DNA of 64,000 bases from Rhizobium bangladeshense (GTDB lineage Bacteria; Pseudomonadota; Alphaproteobacteria; Rhizobiales; Rhizobiaceae), in contig NZ_CP071612.1 of NCBI RefSeq assembly GCF_017357245.1, positions 1,801,001 through 1,865,000 on the forward strand, written 5' to 3'. A model generated the notes under the pieces. It did no database searches. It had not been told where the DNA came from and was given only the letters and a program-made list of their open reading frames with translations. Numbering within the stretch: the first letter of the stretch is position 1; every line of letters begins with the position of its first letter. Both the position numbers and the translations under genes were made by a program. Below are positions 1-6,993 of this stretch, piece by piece.

Positions 1-1
1 G

Positions 2-415
2 TATCTCGCCGAGCTTCGGCCGGAATACGGATTGCTGCCGTCGGACGGCCTCGACCGCCAGCATGTGCGTGCGCTTTCATATGCGATCGCCATGGACATC
101 CATCCGATCTGCAACCTGCATGTCGTCTCGCATCTTAAGACGCTGACCGACAAGGCCGAGGCTCGCGAGGAATGGATGAAGCATTTCATCGGCGATGGAC
201 TTCGCAAGCTGGAGATCATGCTCGGCGAATCCTATAGCGCGTTCAGCTTTGGCGGCAAGCCAACGATGGCGGACCTCTGTCTCGTTCCCCAAGTCTACAA
301 TGCCCGCCGCTGGGGAGTGGATATGACCACTTTCAGTCGCATCGCCGACATCGACGCCAGATGCGCCGAACTCCCCGCCTTCCAGGCAGCGCATCCGGAT
401 CGCGTAAAACCGTAG
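2..415 (+). CDS. maiA: Maleylacetoacetate isomerase / zeta-class GST, C-terminal part (cut by window start)
   Basis: The frame is open from the first bases and ends at TAG 413-415, so the N-terminus lies outside the window. The visible 137 residues are the all-alpha C-terminal domain of a zeta-class glutathione transferase. They contain the family-typical stretch around AMDIHPICNLHV and the later segment GGKPTMADLCLVPQVYNARR. The enzyme uses glutathione to isomerise maleylacetoacetate to fumarylacetoacetate in tyrosine/phenylalanine degradation. The thioredoxin-like domain with the glutathione-binding residues is not visible, so the substrate assignment rests on family resemblance. The downstream gene is on the other strand and begins 3 bases after the stop. 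Confidence 0.85.
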   Translation, partial: YLAELRPEYGLLPSDGLDRQHVRALSYAIAMDIHPICNLHVVSHLKTLTDKAEAREEWMKHFIGDGLRKLEIMLGESYSAFSFGGKPTMADLCLVPQVYNARRWGVDMTTFSRIADIDARCAELPAFQAAHPDRVKP

Positions 416-418
416 TAA

Positions 419-928
419 CTACTCGTCTCGCCACGAAGAGAATATCGCAGCCTGGCCCAACAGCTTGCCCGCTTCATCGATGAGTTGCCAGACAGTGAAG
501 TTGTCGACCCAGAAACGGCGGCGCGATTTCGCGACCCTGAGGCCGCGTCCGTTGTCGACGAAACCATCGCGCGTGACGGCATCGAGCAGCCGCTGGCGTT
601 CGGCGCGATCAGGCTGCTCGGCCGAAAGTCGCGACGGCAGCAAGATGAATTCGTCCCAGCTATATTCGAAGCAGTTCTGCGCAGTCCTGTTTGCATAGAT
701 GAAGCGCGGGTCGGGCAGGGTATTGTGGGCGAGGACCACGAAAGGCGCATGATTGTAGAGCCAGTCCGGCCCTTGCCCACCCTCGATAAGAGCGCGGCCG
801 ACGATGCGCTGGTAGCTGCCGGTAAGAAGAGAGAAGAAATCGGGATCATTCTTCAGGTCGAGGGCGTGATTGTCATAGGTAGAAGTCACGAACGGCCTCG
901 TGGTCAAATGTGTCGGTGCAGGCGACAT
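419..928 (-). CDS. MEKHLA domain-containing protein
   Basis: About 169 residues. It resembles the stand-alone bacterial MEKHLA-domain proteins, a PAS-like fold first described at the C-terminus of plant HD-ZIP III regulators. Recognisable parts are the phrase APFVVLAHNTLPDPRFIYAN, a central EYSWDEFILLPSRLSAE block, and a C-terminal strand with WQLIDEAGKLLGQAA. There is no signal peptide or membrane segment, so it should be cytoplasmic. No effector domain is attached, so its role (possibly small-molecule sensing) is unknown. ATG at 928 is preferred over the TTG two codons upstream. It is convergent with the isomerase gene and its stop is 3 bases from that gene's stop. Confidence 0.7.
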   Translation of the reverse strand: MSPAPTHLTTRPFVTSTYDNHALDLKNDPDFFSLLTGSYQRIVGRALIEGGQGPDWLYNHAPFVVLAHNTLPDPRFIYANRTAQNCFEYSWDEFILLPSRLSAEQPDRAERQRLLDAVTRDGFVDNGRGLRVAKSRRRFWVDNFTVWQLIDEAGKLLGQAAIFSSWRDE

Positions 929-1335
929 AGCCAATATCGATTGCAGGCGTCTATGACGCCTTCGGGACTGCGAAGGGCCGGCATTTACCTTGTCTCATCA
1001 CTTCTGATTGTGACGCTTGCCAGAAGATCGCCCTTGTGCATTGATCTTGAGCTGCTGGGGCAGCTGTCAACATTCTCTGCGAAGCTATTGTTGTTCGGAC
1101 CGTAATTGGCATGGGCAAGGGACCCGATACGCTGCGGGCGTGCAAACGGCGCGACGAACTCGGTCCGCTGCTCAATCGCGCCGACTGGTGCTACTGGGAG
1201 TGGCACAAATGCGATGCCAACTCTCGGAGGTACGCAGAGTAGATATTGCCGGTCTGCAGGCAGCGACCGCAAAGTTCGGCAGCTTGCCTGAAGGAAAAGA
1301 TCGGTGAAAACTCACATTCCTCAGTGAGGCCGAGC
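929..1335. other. Intergenic stretch, 407 bp, nothing recognised
   Basis: This lies between the start of the minus-strand MEKHLA gene and the plus-strand patatin gene, so it must hold two divergent promoters. Several short overlapping open frames occur on both strands but none has a convincing ribosome binding site or a recognisable product. The base composition is coding-like, so a decayed gene is possible, but no homology is apparent. Confidence 0.4.
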
Positions 1336-2604
1336 ATGTCGGAAGATGAGCATGCCCCATCGAATGCTGTCTTTTCGGGATCCGATGAGCCCGAGAAGCC
1401 CGCTGAGCGCTTTAAACTCGGCCTCTGCCTTTCGGGCGGCGGCTATCGGGCCATGCTTTTCCATGCGGGATCGCTCGCGAGGCTCAACGAGGCTGGTCTT
1501 CTGGCGAAGCTCGATATGATTTCATCTGTCTCTGGCGGATCTATCGCATCTGGTCTGTTGGCCTATGTGTGGCCACGGCTGGTGTTCCAAAACGACGTCG
1601 CCGTCAACTTCAGGACGGAATACGTGGATCGCATTCTCGCCTTCAGCCAGGTGTTTGCGGATGGACCGAGCTTCCTGAAAGGGGTGTTCAATCCGTTCTC
1701 GAGCGCGGCCGAGGAAGCCGCCAAACTCTATGAGCGACATCTATTCGATGGAAAGTCGCCAACCCTCAGAGATCTTCCACGCTCGCCCTGGTTCGTATTT
1801 TGTTCCAGCAATCTCAGCACTGGTTCGCTCTTCCGAATGTCGAACCGCTATATCGCGGATTACCGGATCGGGGTGTCGTTTCATCCCGCACTTTCGCTCG
1901 CGACCGCGGTTGCCGCTTCGGCGGCGTTCCCTCCCGTGCTGTCGCCGCTGCGATTGGAGCTGTCGCAGTTCCCCTGGAAAAGAGAAAAGCTCGATGACAC
2001 CGTTGGCGATCCCGTTGCGCCGGAAAGGGCCATATTGAGCGACGGCGGCGTTTACGACAATCACGGCATCGAGCCGGCGCTGAAACGCTGCGAATGCCTG
2101 CTCGTCAGCGACGCCGGCGCGCCTTGGCGGACGTCCACCCGCGGATACTGGAACTATCTCTCCCAGCTCAACCGGGTGGTCGATACGATGGACAATCAGG
2201 TGCGGTCGTTAAGGCGGCGAGACCTGATCGGCGGCTTCAAGGCTGCAAAACGAGCCGAGACCCTCGGTCTCGACGATTTCTCGAAATCGGCTCTGCGCGC
2301 AAGAACGCGCGGCGTCTATTGGTCGATCGACAGCAAGGATGCCGAGCTCAAGCCATATGCCTCTTACACGCTGCCGGAGTCATCGGTCGTTCCCTCCGAG
2401 ATCGGCACCTACCTTCATTTCCTCGGAGCGAGAGAAACGGAGCATCTGACGAACTGGGGGCACTACGTGTGCGATGCGATGCTCAACCGGTTCTATCCAG
2501 CACCCCTGGCCCCCTCGTCCGGACCGCCGTTGTCCGCCGGGGCCGTGAAGCCGTCTTGGGGGGCGAGGGCGAGCAAGCGCCTGTTCGACATTCTGCCCTT
2601 TTAA
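1336..2604 (+). CDS. Patatin-like phospholipase family protein
   Basis: This is 422 residues when started at ATG 1336; an in-frame upstream extension to 1246 looks non-coding. It has the patatin Ser-Asp dyad architecture. The glycine-rich oxyanion loop is CLSGGGYRAM (residues 31-40). The nucleophile elbow is SVSGGS with Ser66 as the likely nucleophile; the first Gly of the canonical GxSxG is replaced by Ser. The catalytic Asp is in LSDGGVYDN at about residue 236. Patatins hydrolyse acyl chains from phospholipids or other lipids. No signal peptide is visible, so it should act in the cytoplasm or at the inner membrane face. It is a stand-alone gene, and the natural substrate cannot be told from sequence. 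Confidence 0.85.
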   Translation: MSEDEHAPSNAVFSGSDEPEKPAERFKLGLCLSGGGYRAMLFHAGSLARLNEAGLLAKLDMISSVSGGSIASGLLAYVWPRLVFQNDVAVNFRTEYVDRILAFSQVFADGPSFLKGVFNPFSSAAEEAAKLYERHLFDGKSPTLRDLPRSPWFVFCSSNLSTGSLFRMSNRYIADYRIGVSFHPALSLATAVAASAAFPPVLSPLRLELSQFPWKREKLDDTVGDPVAPERAILSDGGVYDNHGIEPALKRCECLLVSDAGAPWRTSTRGYWNYLSQLNRVVDTMDNQVRSLRRRDLIGGFKAAKRAETLGLDDFSKSALRARTRGVYWSIDSKDAELKPYASYTLPESSVVPSEIGTYLHFLGARETEHLTNWGHYVCDAMLNRFYPAPLAPSSGPPLSAGAVKPSWGARASKRLFDILPF

Positions 2605-2673
2605 CAATGGCCGGAGGTGCCGGGCTACCCGACCGTGTGCCATGTCCGCCAAAGTCAACCGGAAGGTGGCCTA

Positions 2674-3207
2674 TTATCCCAAGGATCGCGGGGTTACGAA
2701 CCGCTCGAGATAACCGGTGCCCGGCGCAATCTCGTCCCATCCGTCGAGATCGAGATCGATGGCAGCAAGTCCCGCCGTCGGGAACTTTTCCCGCATGCGT
2801 CCCACGGCATCGGCATCGCCGTCCGCCACGATAAGCGAGGCCGCATTCGCCATGCCGGGATTGTGGCCAACGATGAGCAGCGTGCGGATATCAGGTTCGA
2901 CGGCGCGGATCACATCGAGGATCCGCTCGGCCGACACCTCGTAGATATCAGCCGTCTCGTGTTCCGAGACCTTTTTCGAAAAGGCCCGGCGGATGAGGTT
3001 CCAGGTTTCCTGCGCCCGGCGGGCCGGCGAGACGAGGGCAAGATCGGGGATCAGCTTTTCGCGCGCCATATAGGTGCCGATGACGGGTGCTGCCTTGCGC
3101 CCGCGATCCGCCAATGGCCGTTCACGGTCGGGCACACCGTCGGGCCAGGCGGATTTGGCGTGGCGCAGAAGGATGAGGCGGTGTTTCGGCATGGGGTTGA
3201 GCGTCAT
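2674..3207 (-). CDS. SixA-type histidine phosphatase family protein
   Basis: 177 residues of the histidine phosphatase superfamily. The catalytic motif is LLRHAKSAW near the N-terminus (Arg15-His16) and the second histidine is in VGHNPGM (His115). The short length and RHAKS motif are typical of SixA-like proteins, which remove phosphate from phosphohistidine (the HPt domain of ArcB in E. coli). Here the partner is unknown. The start could be ATG 3207 or, five codons on, ATG 3192; neither has a strong ribosome binding site. Its stop faces the patatin gene stop 70 bp away (convergent). Confidence 0.8.
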   Translation of the reverse strand: MTLNPMPKHRLILLRHAKSAWPDGVPDRERPLADRGRKAAPVIGTYMAREKLIPDLALVSPARRAQETWNLIRRAFSKKVSEHETADIYEVSAERILDVIRAVEPDIRTLLIVGHNPGMANAASLIVADGDADAVGRMREKFPTAGLAAIDLDLDGWDEIAPGTGYLERFVTPRSLG

Positions 3208-3314
3208 TCTATCGCGAGGCCGATGTCGTCGGTTAGAGCTTCGTTTCGTGTTGACTCCCGGAGCGGTCCTGCCTTCGCTTTGTCAACATACTGAAAAGTG
3301 GCGCTTGTAAGGAT

Positions 3315-3419
3315 TCACCCGTTGAACAGGAGCCATGCGTCGCCGCGTTGGCGTTCGACTGCGAGTACCGCCAGTAATACGATGATCACCAGCCCCATGA
3401 TCACGAGCAGCCTGCTCAA
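3315..3419 (-). CDS. Possible 34-residue single-span membrane peptide
   Basis: A short minus-strand frame in an otherwise empty 314-bp gap (3208-3521). It reads from TTG 3419 to TGA 3315 and encodes a very hydrophobic helix (LLVIMGLVIIVLLAVLAVE) followed by a polar tail ending DAWLLFNG. The composition is that of a real one-span membrane peptide rather than random frame noise. The start codon is weak and no good ribosome binding site is seen, so this is only a candidate. The rest of the gap holds nothing recognisable. Confidence 0.25.
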   Translation of the reverse strand: MSRLLVIMGLVIIVLLAVLAVERQRGDAWLLFNG

Positions 3420-3521
3420 TGGTCTCGTGGACGTTCGAGGCCTTTATGCTGGCGCGAACATCACGATGGTGCGTAAGTAGGCCTTCCAACGGAAGTAAGG
3501 TCAACGGGCTGTTCTTTCTCA

Positions 3522-3962
3522 ATGATCAATCTCGCATCCTACTTCGGCCTTTTTGCAGCCGCGCTCGGTGCGGCGACGATCCTGCCGATGCAGTCGGAGC
3601 CGGTGCTGGTGGGTCTTCTTCTCACAGGAAAGTTCTCCGTTCCGGCTCTGCTCGCCATCGCCAGCGTCGGCAACACGCTTGGAAGCGTCGTCAACTGGTT
3701 CTTGGGCCGCGGCATCGAAAGGTTCCGGGACCGTCGCTGGTTTCCAGTCGGCGAGGAGGCGCTCGAACGTTCGTCCCGCTGGTACCGAAAGTATGGGAAA
3801 TGGACGCTGCTCCTTTCCTGGATGCCGATATTTGGAGATGCTCTCACGGTTGTCGCCGGAGTGCTCAGGGAGCCGCTGCTTCCGTTCACTATCCTCGTGT
3901 TCGTCGCCAAGACGGGCCGCTACGTCGTGCTGACGCTGGCCACGCTACAGTTCCTGGGCTGA
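3522..3962 (+). CDS. YqaA family membrane protein (DedA/SNARE-associated-like)
   Basis: 146 residues, about four hydrophobic segments. It matches the YqaA branch of the DedA/VTT superfamily: SEPVLVGLLL near the N-terminus, the GNTLGSVVNWFLGR loop, then the amphipathic WYRKYGKWTLLLSWMPIFGD re-entrant region conserved in the family. DedA-type proteins are inner-membrane proteins linked to lipid scrambling and proton-motive-force homeostasis; a specific substrate cannot be stated. Its last 18 bases overlap the 3' end of the convergent cytochrome b561 gene. It may or may not belong functionally to the copper genes that follow. Confidence 0.75.
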   Translation: MINLASYFGLFAAALGAATILPMQSEPVLVGLLLTGKFSVPALLAIASVGNTLGSVVNWFLGRGIERFRDRRWFPVGEEALERSSRWYRKYGKWTLLLSWMPIFGDALTVVAGVLREPLLPFTILVFVAKTGRYVVLTLATLQFLG

Positions 3963-4448
3963 CCGCTTCCGGCGCGGAAAGACGATCCGATCCACCGTCT
4001 CGTCGCGGGCGACGAGCGTGTGCCAGGCGGCAGCGGCGAAGTGCAGCGCGACCATAGCCAATATGATCTTCGATCCGACAACGTGATAAGGGGCGATCCG
4101 GAACCAGAAGTAGCTCGCGAGGAATCCCGTGCAGGCCTGCCCGATGATCGCGGCGTAGAAGGCGTAGTGCAGCATCGTTGCCGCCCGCCCTGCCCAGGTG
4201 CTGGGTTGGTTGGTCTGAGGTGGCTGCACGACACGAAGAACCAGCCGCAGACCCATCAGCAGGCCGATCGCAATTCCTGCGTAGTTGTGGAGGTGGTGCT
4301 GGACGACGTCCCAGTACGAGGGTGTCATGCCCATGTGGACAGCGTGGTGGGTTCTCTCGATGCTGCCGCCCGTCAGATACTGGACCGGCACCAGGAGGGC
4401 GACCAGCCAGTGAAGTCCTATCTGGGCCAGCGAATAGCCGCCTTTCAT
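3945..4448 (-). CDS. Cytochrome b561 family protein
   Basis: 167 residues with four predicted transmembrane helices. Histidines suitable for haem b ligation occur in helix 1 (QIGLHWLVALL), helix 2 (HLHNYAGIAIGL) and helix 4 (ALHFAAAAWHTL), the layout of the bacterial CybB/b561 family. Such proteins pass electrons between the quinone pool and periplasmic acceptors. The start at 4448 is chosen over 4463 because a GGGGGGA ribosome binding site lies just upstream of it. It is divergent from the Cys/His-rich gene at 4575, and the neighbourhood suggests a role in periplasmic redox at the copper locus. That link is inference. Confidence 0.85.
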   Translation of the reverse strand: MKGGYSLAQIGLHWLVALLVPVQYLTGGSIERTHHAVHMGMTPSYWDVVQHHLHNYAGIAIGLLMGLRLVLRVVQPPQTNQPSTWAGRAATMLHYAFYAAIIGQACTGFLASYFWFRIAPYHVVGSKIILAMVALHFAAAAWHTLVARDETVDRIVFPRRKRSAQEL

Positions 4449-4574
4449 CGATTCCCCCCGCACGAGAGACGCAGACTAGCCGGCAGCGGTTAATGGTTTC
4501 TGATCGGCAGGTGGCCGAAACACGAGCCGCCCGGATCACCGCTGCTTGGAACATTTCTGCTCACATATGGTTGT

Positions 4575-4925
4575 ATGGCGGAACGGAAAACCAGCCAAAT
4601 GAGACTTGGGAGCATATTCCGCTACGCGCAGGTGCTGGTCGTCGCCCTGATGATTGCGGCGAATCCTTTCGGCATCGCCACGCCCTTGGCGCCTCTCCAA
4701 GGTCGGCACTGTGCGGTCGCCGCGGAGCATCACCACCTCGGGAATTCTTGCGGACACCGGACGGCGTGCTGTTCCGCAATGCACTGCTGCCAGATACTCC
4801 CGGAACGCGATGCCATTGCGGCTCCTCGGACCGAATCCATGCGCCATGACAGTGTGCCGGAGAGCTACCGGCCGCTGCTGTTGATCCGGCCAATCGATCC
4901 TCCTCCCCGAGATTTTCCCGCCTGA
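4575..4925 (+). CDS. Exported Cys/His-rich small protein, possible metal-binding
   Basis: 116 residues, function not recognised. Residues about 15-40 form a hydrophobic segment that could be a signal peptide or anchor. It is followed by a Cys/His cluster: GRHCAVAAEHHHL, then CGHRTACCSAMHCC. The C-terminus is proline-rich (RPIDPPPRDFP). The clustered Cys and His residues and the position directly upstream of the DUF305 and copper-storage genes suggest periplasmic copper handling. It sits 37 bp before the DUF305 gene on the same strand, so the two are probably co-transcribed. An alternative start is ATG 4599. Confidence 0.6.
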   Translation: MAERKTSQMRLGSIFRYAQVLVVALMIAANPFGIATPLAPLQGRHCAVAAEHHHLGNSCGHRTACCSAMHCCQILPERDAIAAPRTESMRHDSVPESYRPLLLIRPIDPPPRDFPA

Positions 4926-4962
4926 GCCCAATCCATCCTCAATCATATATCGGAGCACGATC

Positions 4963-5403
4963 ATGAACACCCTCGCCACTCTCGCTTTTTCCGCGGCTGT
5001 CGCCACTGTCTCGTTCGCAATCCTACCGCCTGCCGCTTCTGCCCAGTCGGCGATGGCCTATCCTGAGAAATGCAAGACCGAAGGCATGAAGACGGACATG
5101 TCGAAGAACGACATGTCGACGGGAGGCATGCCTATGGGCGAAATGACCGACTACCAGAAGGCGTCGATGGACGGCATGAAGGACATGCACATGAACATGA
5201 TGCAAGGAATGATGAAGAAGGACGCCGACGTCTCCTTCGTCTGCGGCATGATCGCCCACCACATGGGTGCGATCAGCATGTCGGAAGTTGAACTCAAATA
5301 CGGCGACAACGAAGGTGCCAGGCAGATGGCCCAGAAGATCATCGATGCCCAGAAGAAGGAGATCGAAGAGATGTCCAAATGGGTGGACAAGGAAGCAAAG
5401 TAG
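4963..5403 (+). CDS. DUF305 (CopM-like) exported metal-responsive protein
   Basis: 146 residues with a clear Sec signal peptide (hydrophobic 5-22, cleavage near ASAQS at about residue 27). The mature part is very rich in Met and His: repeated MKTDMSKNDM and MKDMHMNMMQGMMKK segments followed by FVCGMIAHHMGAISM. This is the DUF305 domain found in cyanobacterial CopM and other periplasmic copper proteins. Methionine/histidine clusters of this type bind Cu(I). It probably works as a periplasmic copper buffer. It lies in a plus-strand run with the Cys/His-rich gene before it and the Csp gene 11 bp after it. Confidence 0.85.
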   Translation: MNTLATLAFSAAVATVSFAILPPAASAQSAMAYPEKCKTEGMKTDMSKNDMSTGGMPMGEMTDYQKASMDGMKDMHMNMMQGMMKKDADVSFVCGMIAHHMGAISMSEVELKYGDNEGARQMAQKIIDAQKKEIEEMSKWVDKEAK

Positions 5404-5414
5404 GAGATTCCGTC

Positions 5415-5747
5415 ATGCATCACATATCGACCGAGATGAAGGCCTGCATCGACAATTGCCTGGCCTGCTACAGCGAATGCCTGTCGATGGCCATGGGCCA
5501 TTGCCTGGAACTCGGCGGAGACCACACGAAACCCCCGCACTTCAAGCTGATGATGGCCTGCGCGGAGATCTGCCGGACCTCTGCGCATTTCATGCTGATC
5601 GGCTCGGATCACCACAAGCATGTCTGCCGGGAATGCGCCGAAATCTGCGCCCAATGCGCCGAGGACTGCGAGCGGATCGGCGACATGCAGAGCTGCGTCG
5701 AGGCCTGCCGCCGTTGTGCCGAGAGCTGCAGCAAGATGGCGGCGTGA
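5415..5747 (+). CDS. Four-helix bundle copper-binding protein (Csp family)
   Basis: 110 residues containing 16 cysteines arranged as CxxxCxxCxxxC and similar repeats (for example CIDNCLACYSEC and CAEICAQCAEDC). This is the signature of Csp copper-storage proteins, which pack many Cu(I) ions along the core of a four-helix bundle. No signal peptide is seen, so it resembles the cytosolic Csp3 type rather than exported Csp1. ATG 5415 is chosen because TAGGAGA lies just ahead of it. An upstream in-frame start at 5379 would overlap the DUF305 gene. Likely translated from the same message as that gene. Confidence 0.85.
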   Translation: MHHISTEMKACIDNCLACYSECLSMAMGHCLELGGDHTKPPHFKLMMACAEICRTSAHFMLIGSDHHKHVCRECAEICAQCAEDCERIGDMQSCVEACRRCAESCSKMAA

Positions 5748-5829
5748 GGGCGTCCGCCTTCGTCTTGCCCAGTTGAACACGGATATCCGTCGCAGGTGGC
5801 ATGGCGACGGATTTCGGAACGCAGCATTT

Positions 5830-6381
5830 ATGAGACAGACCGATTACGTGATCAAGTGTGGACTGGTTGCCTTGATGGGCGCGGTCTTGACAGCGGTGGC
5901 GACGCTTGCCGCCGAGGACGTCGTCGCGCTTCGGCAGGCGGACATGAAGGCTATGGCGGCGGCTGCGAAGACGATCTCGGGCATGTTTAAGGATCCCTCG
6001 AGCTACAGCGCTGCCGAGTTCAGGTGGGCCGCCGGCACCATCCGTGACAAAGCAGGGAGTGTCCTCTCCGGACACTTCACATCCGAGGCCGCCAGCCCGC
6101 AATCGAAGGCCCGTCCGAACATCCTCGATGAGCGGGATCGGTTCGATCGCATTGCGAACGACCTGCGCGACTACGCTGTCGCATTGGACGCCGCCGCGGA
6201 GAAAAATCCCGGACCGATGCCTGCCAGCATGCGTATGAAACCTGGAGAAGCCATGGGTGGCGGCCCGCTCGGTACCCAGGTCCGCGGTGAGCAGGAGCTC
6301 TCGGCGATGCCCGCGGAACACGCCTTCCACCTCATGCTCCAGACCTGTACGACCTGCCATGCCAAATTCAGGATGGAATGA
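5830..6381 (+). CDS. Cytochrome c' family c-type cytochrome
   Basis: 183 residues after ATG 5830. The N-terminus has a hydrophobic signal sequence (GLVALMGAVLTAVATLA). The single haem-attachment motif CTTCHAKFR lies only about ten residues from the C-terminus, which is the hallmark of the cytochrome c'/c556 four-helix fold. The helical body has GPMPASMRMKPGEAMG in its last loop. Such proteins bind haem c in the periplasm and may bind NO or act as electron carriers. It is 82 bp downstream of the copper-storage gene on the same strand, so it may be an operon member and may contribute to redox control of periplasmic copper (inference). Confidence 0.8.
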   Translation: MRQTDYVIKCGLVALMGAVLTAVATLAAEDVVALRQADMKAMAAAAKTISGMFKDPSSYSAAEFRWAAGTIRDKAGSVLSGHFTSEAASPQSKARPNILDERDRFDRIANDLRDYAVALDAAAEKNPGPMPASMRMKPGEAMGGGPLGTQVRGEQELSAMPAEHAFHLMLQTCTTCHAKFRME

Positions 6382-6477
6382 GGGCGGCACTGGCATCGGA
6401 AATTGCTCGCAAAAAGTTCCAGGGTCGTGTGGAGCGAGGATGATCCAGATCTTAATGAGAGGGCTGGATTGAGGCAG

Positions 6478-6942
6478 CTACCGCCCGCCGTGTTCCGTCT
6501 TCAGCCCTGTGAGCCCGAAGCGGGTGTTGATCGCGGGCGATGGCGCTTCATTGCCCATATTGGCGAACTCGTCGATGATCGGGCAGTCGGGCCGCTCGTC
6601 GCCGTGGCAGTGCTTGACGAGATGCTTGAGCGTGGCCGTCATTGCGTGGATCGCCGCCGCCTTGCGCTCGAGTTCCTCGATGTGCTCGCGGGCGATGCTC
6701 TTCACGTCGGCGCTCGCTCTCGACCTATCCCGCCAGAGGGCCAGCAGCGTCTTCATCTGTTCGATGGAGAAGCCCAGGTCCCGGGCTCTGCGTATGAACC
6801 GCAGGGTGTGGATATCGTTCTCGCCGTAGGTTCGGTAGCTGGACTCCGTGCGATGCGCGGGCGTGATCAGCTTTATCTGCTCGTAGTACCGGATCATCTT
6901 GGCCGACACGCCGCTGACCTTTGCTGCTTCTCCGATGTTCAT
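6478..6942 (-). CDS. cueR: CueR/HmrR-type copper-responsive MerR regulator
   Basis: 154 residues. The N-terminal MerR winged helix reads MNIGEAAKVSGVSAKMIRYY, then a dimerisation helix, then the metal-binding loop. The two cysteines fall at residues 112 and 120 (HCHGDERPDC), exactly the CueR positions that bind Cu(I)/Ag(I)/Au(I) linearly. It activates promoters with an over-long 19-bp spacer, and two such promoters occur nearby (9491-9521 and 10586-10616). The gene follows copA on the same strand with a 51-bp gap, so it is probably co-transcribed and autoregulated through copA. Rhizobial orthologues are often called hmrR. Confidence 0.93.
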   Translation of the reverse strand: MNIGEAAKVSGVSAKMIRYYEQIKLITPAHRTESSYRTYGENDIHTLRFIRRARDLGFSIEQMKTLLALWRDRSRASADVKSIAREHIEELERKAAAIHAMTATLKHLVKHCHGDERPDCPIIDEFANMGNEAPSPAINTRFGLTGLKTEHGGR

Positions 6943-6993
6943 TTTGCGCTCCTGTGAATACGGAAGGTGCGCCGTCGGTGACGACGCTGTGCC

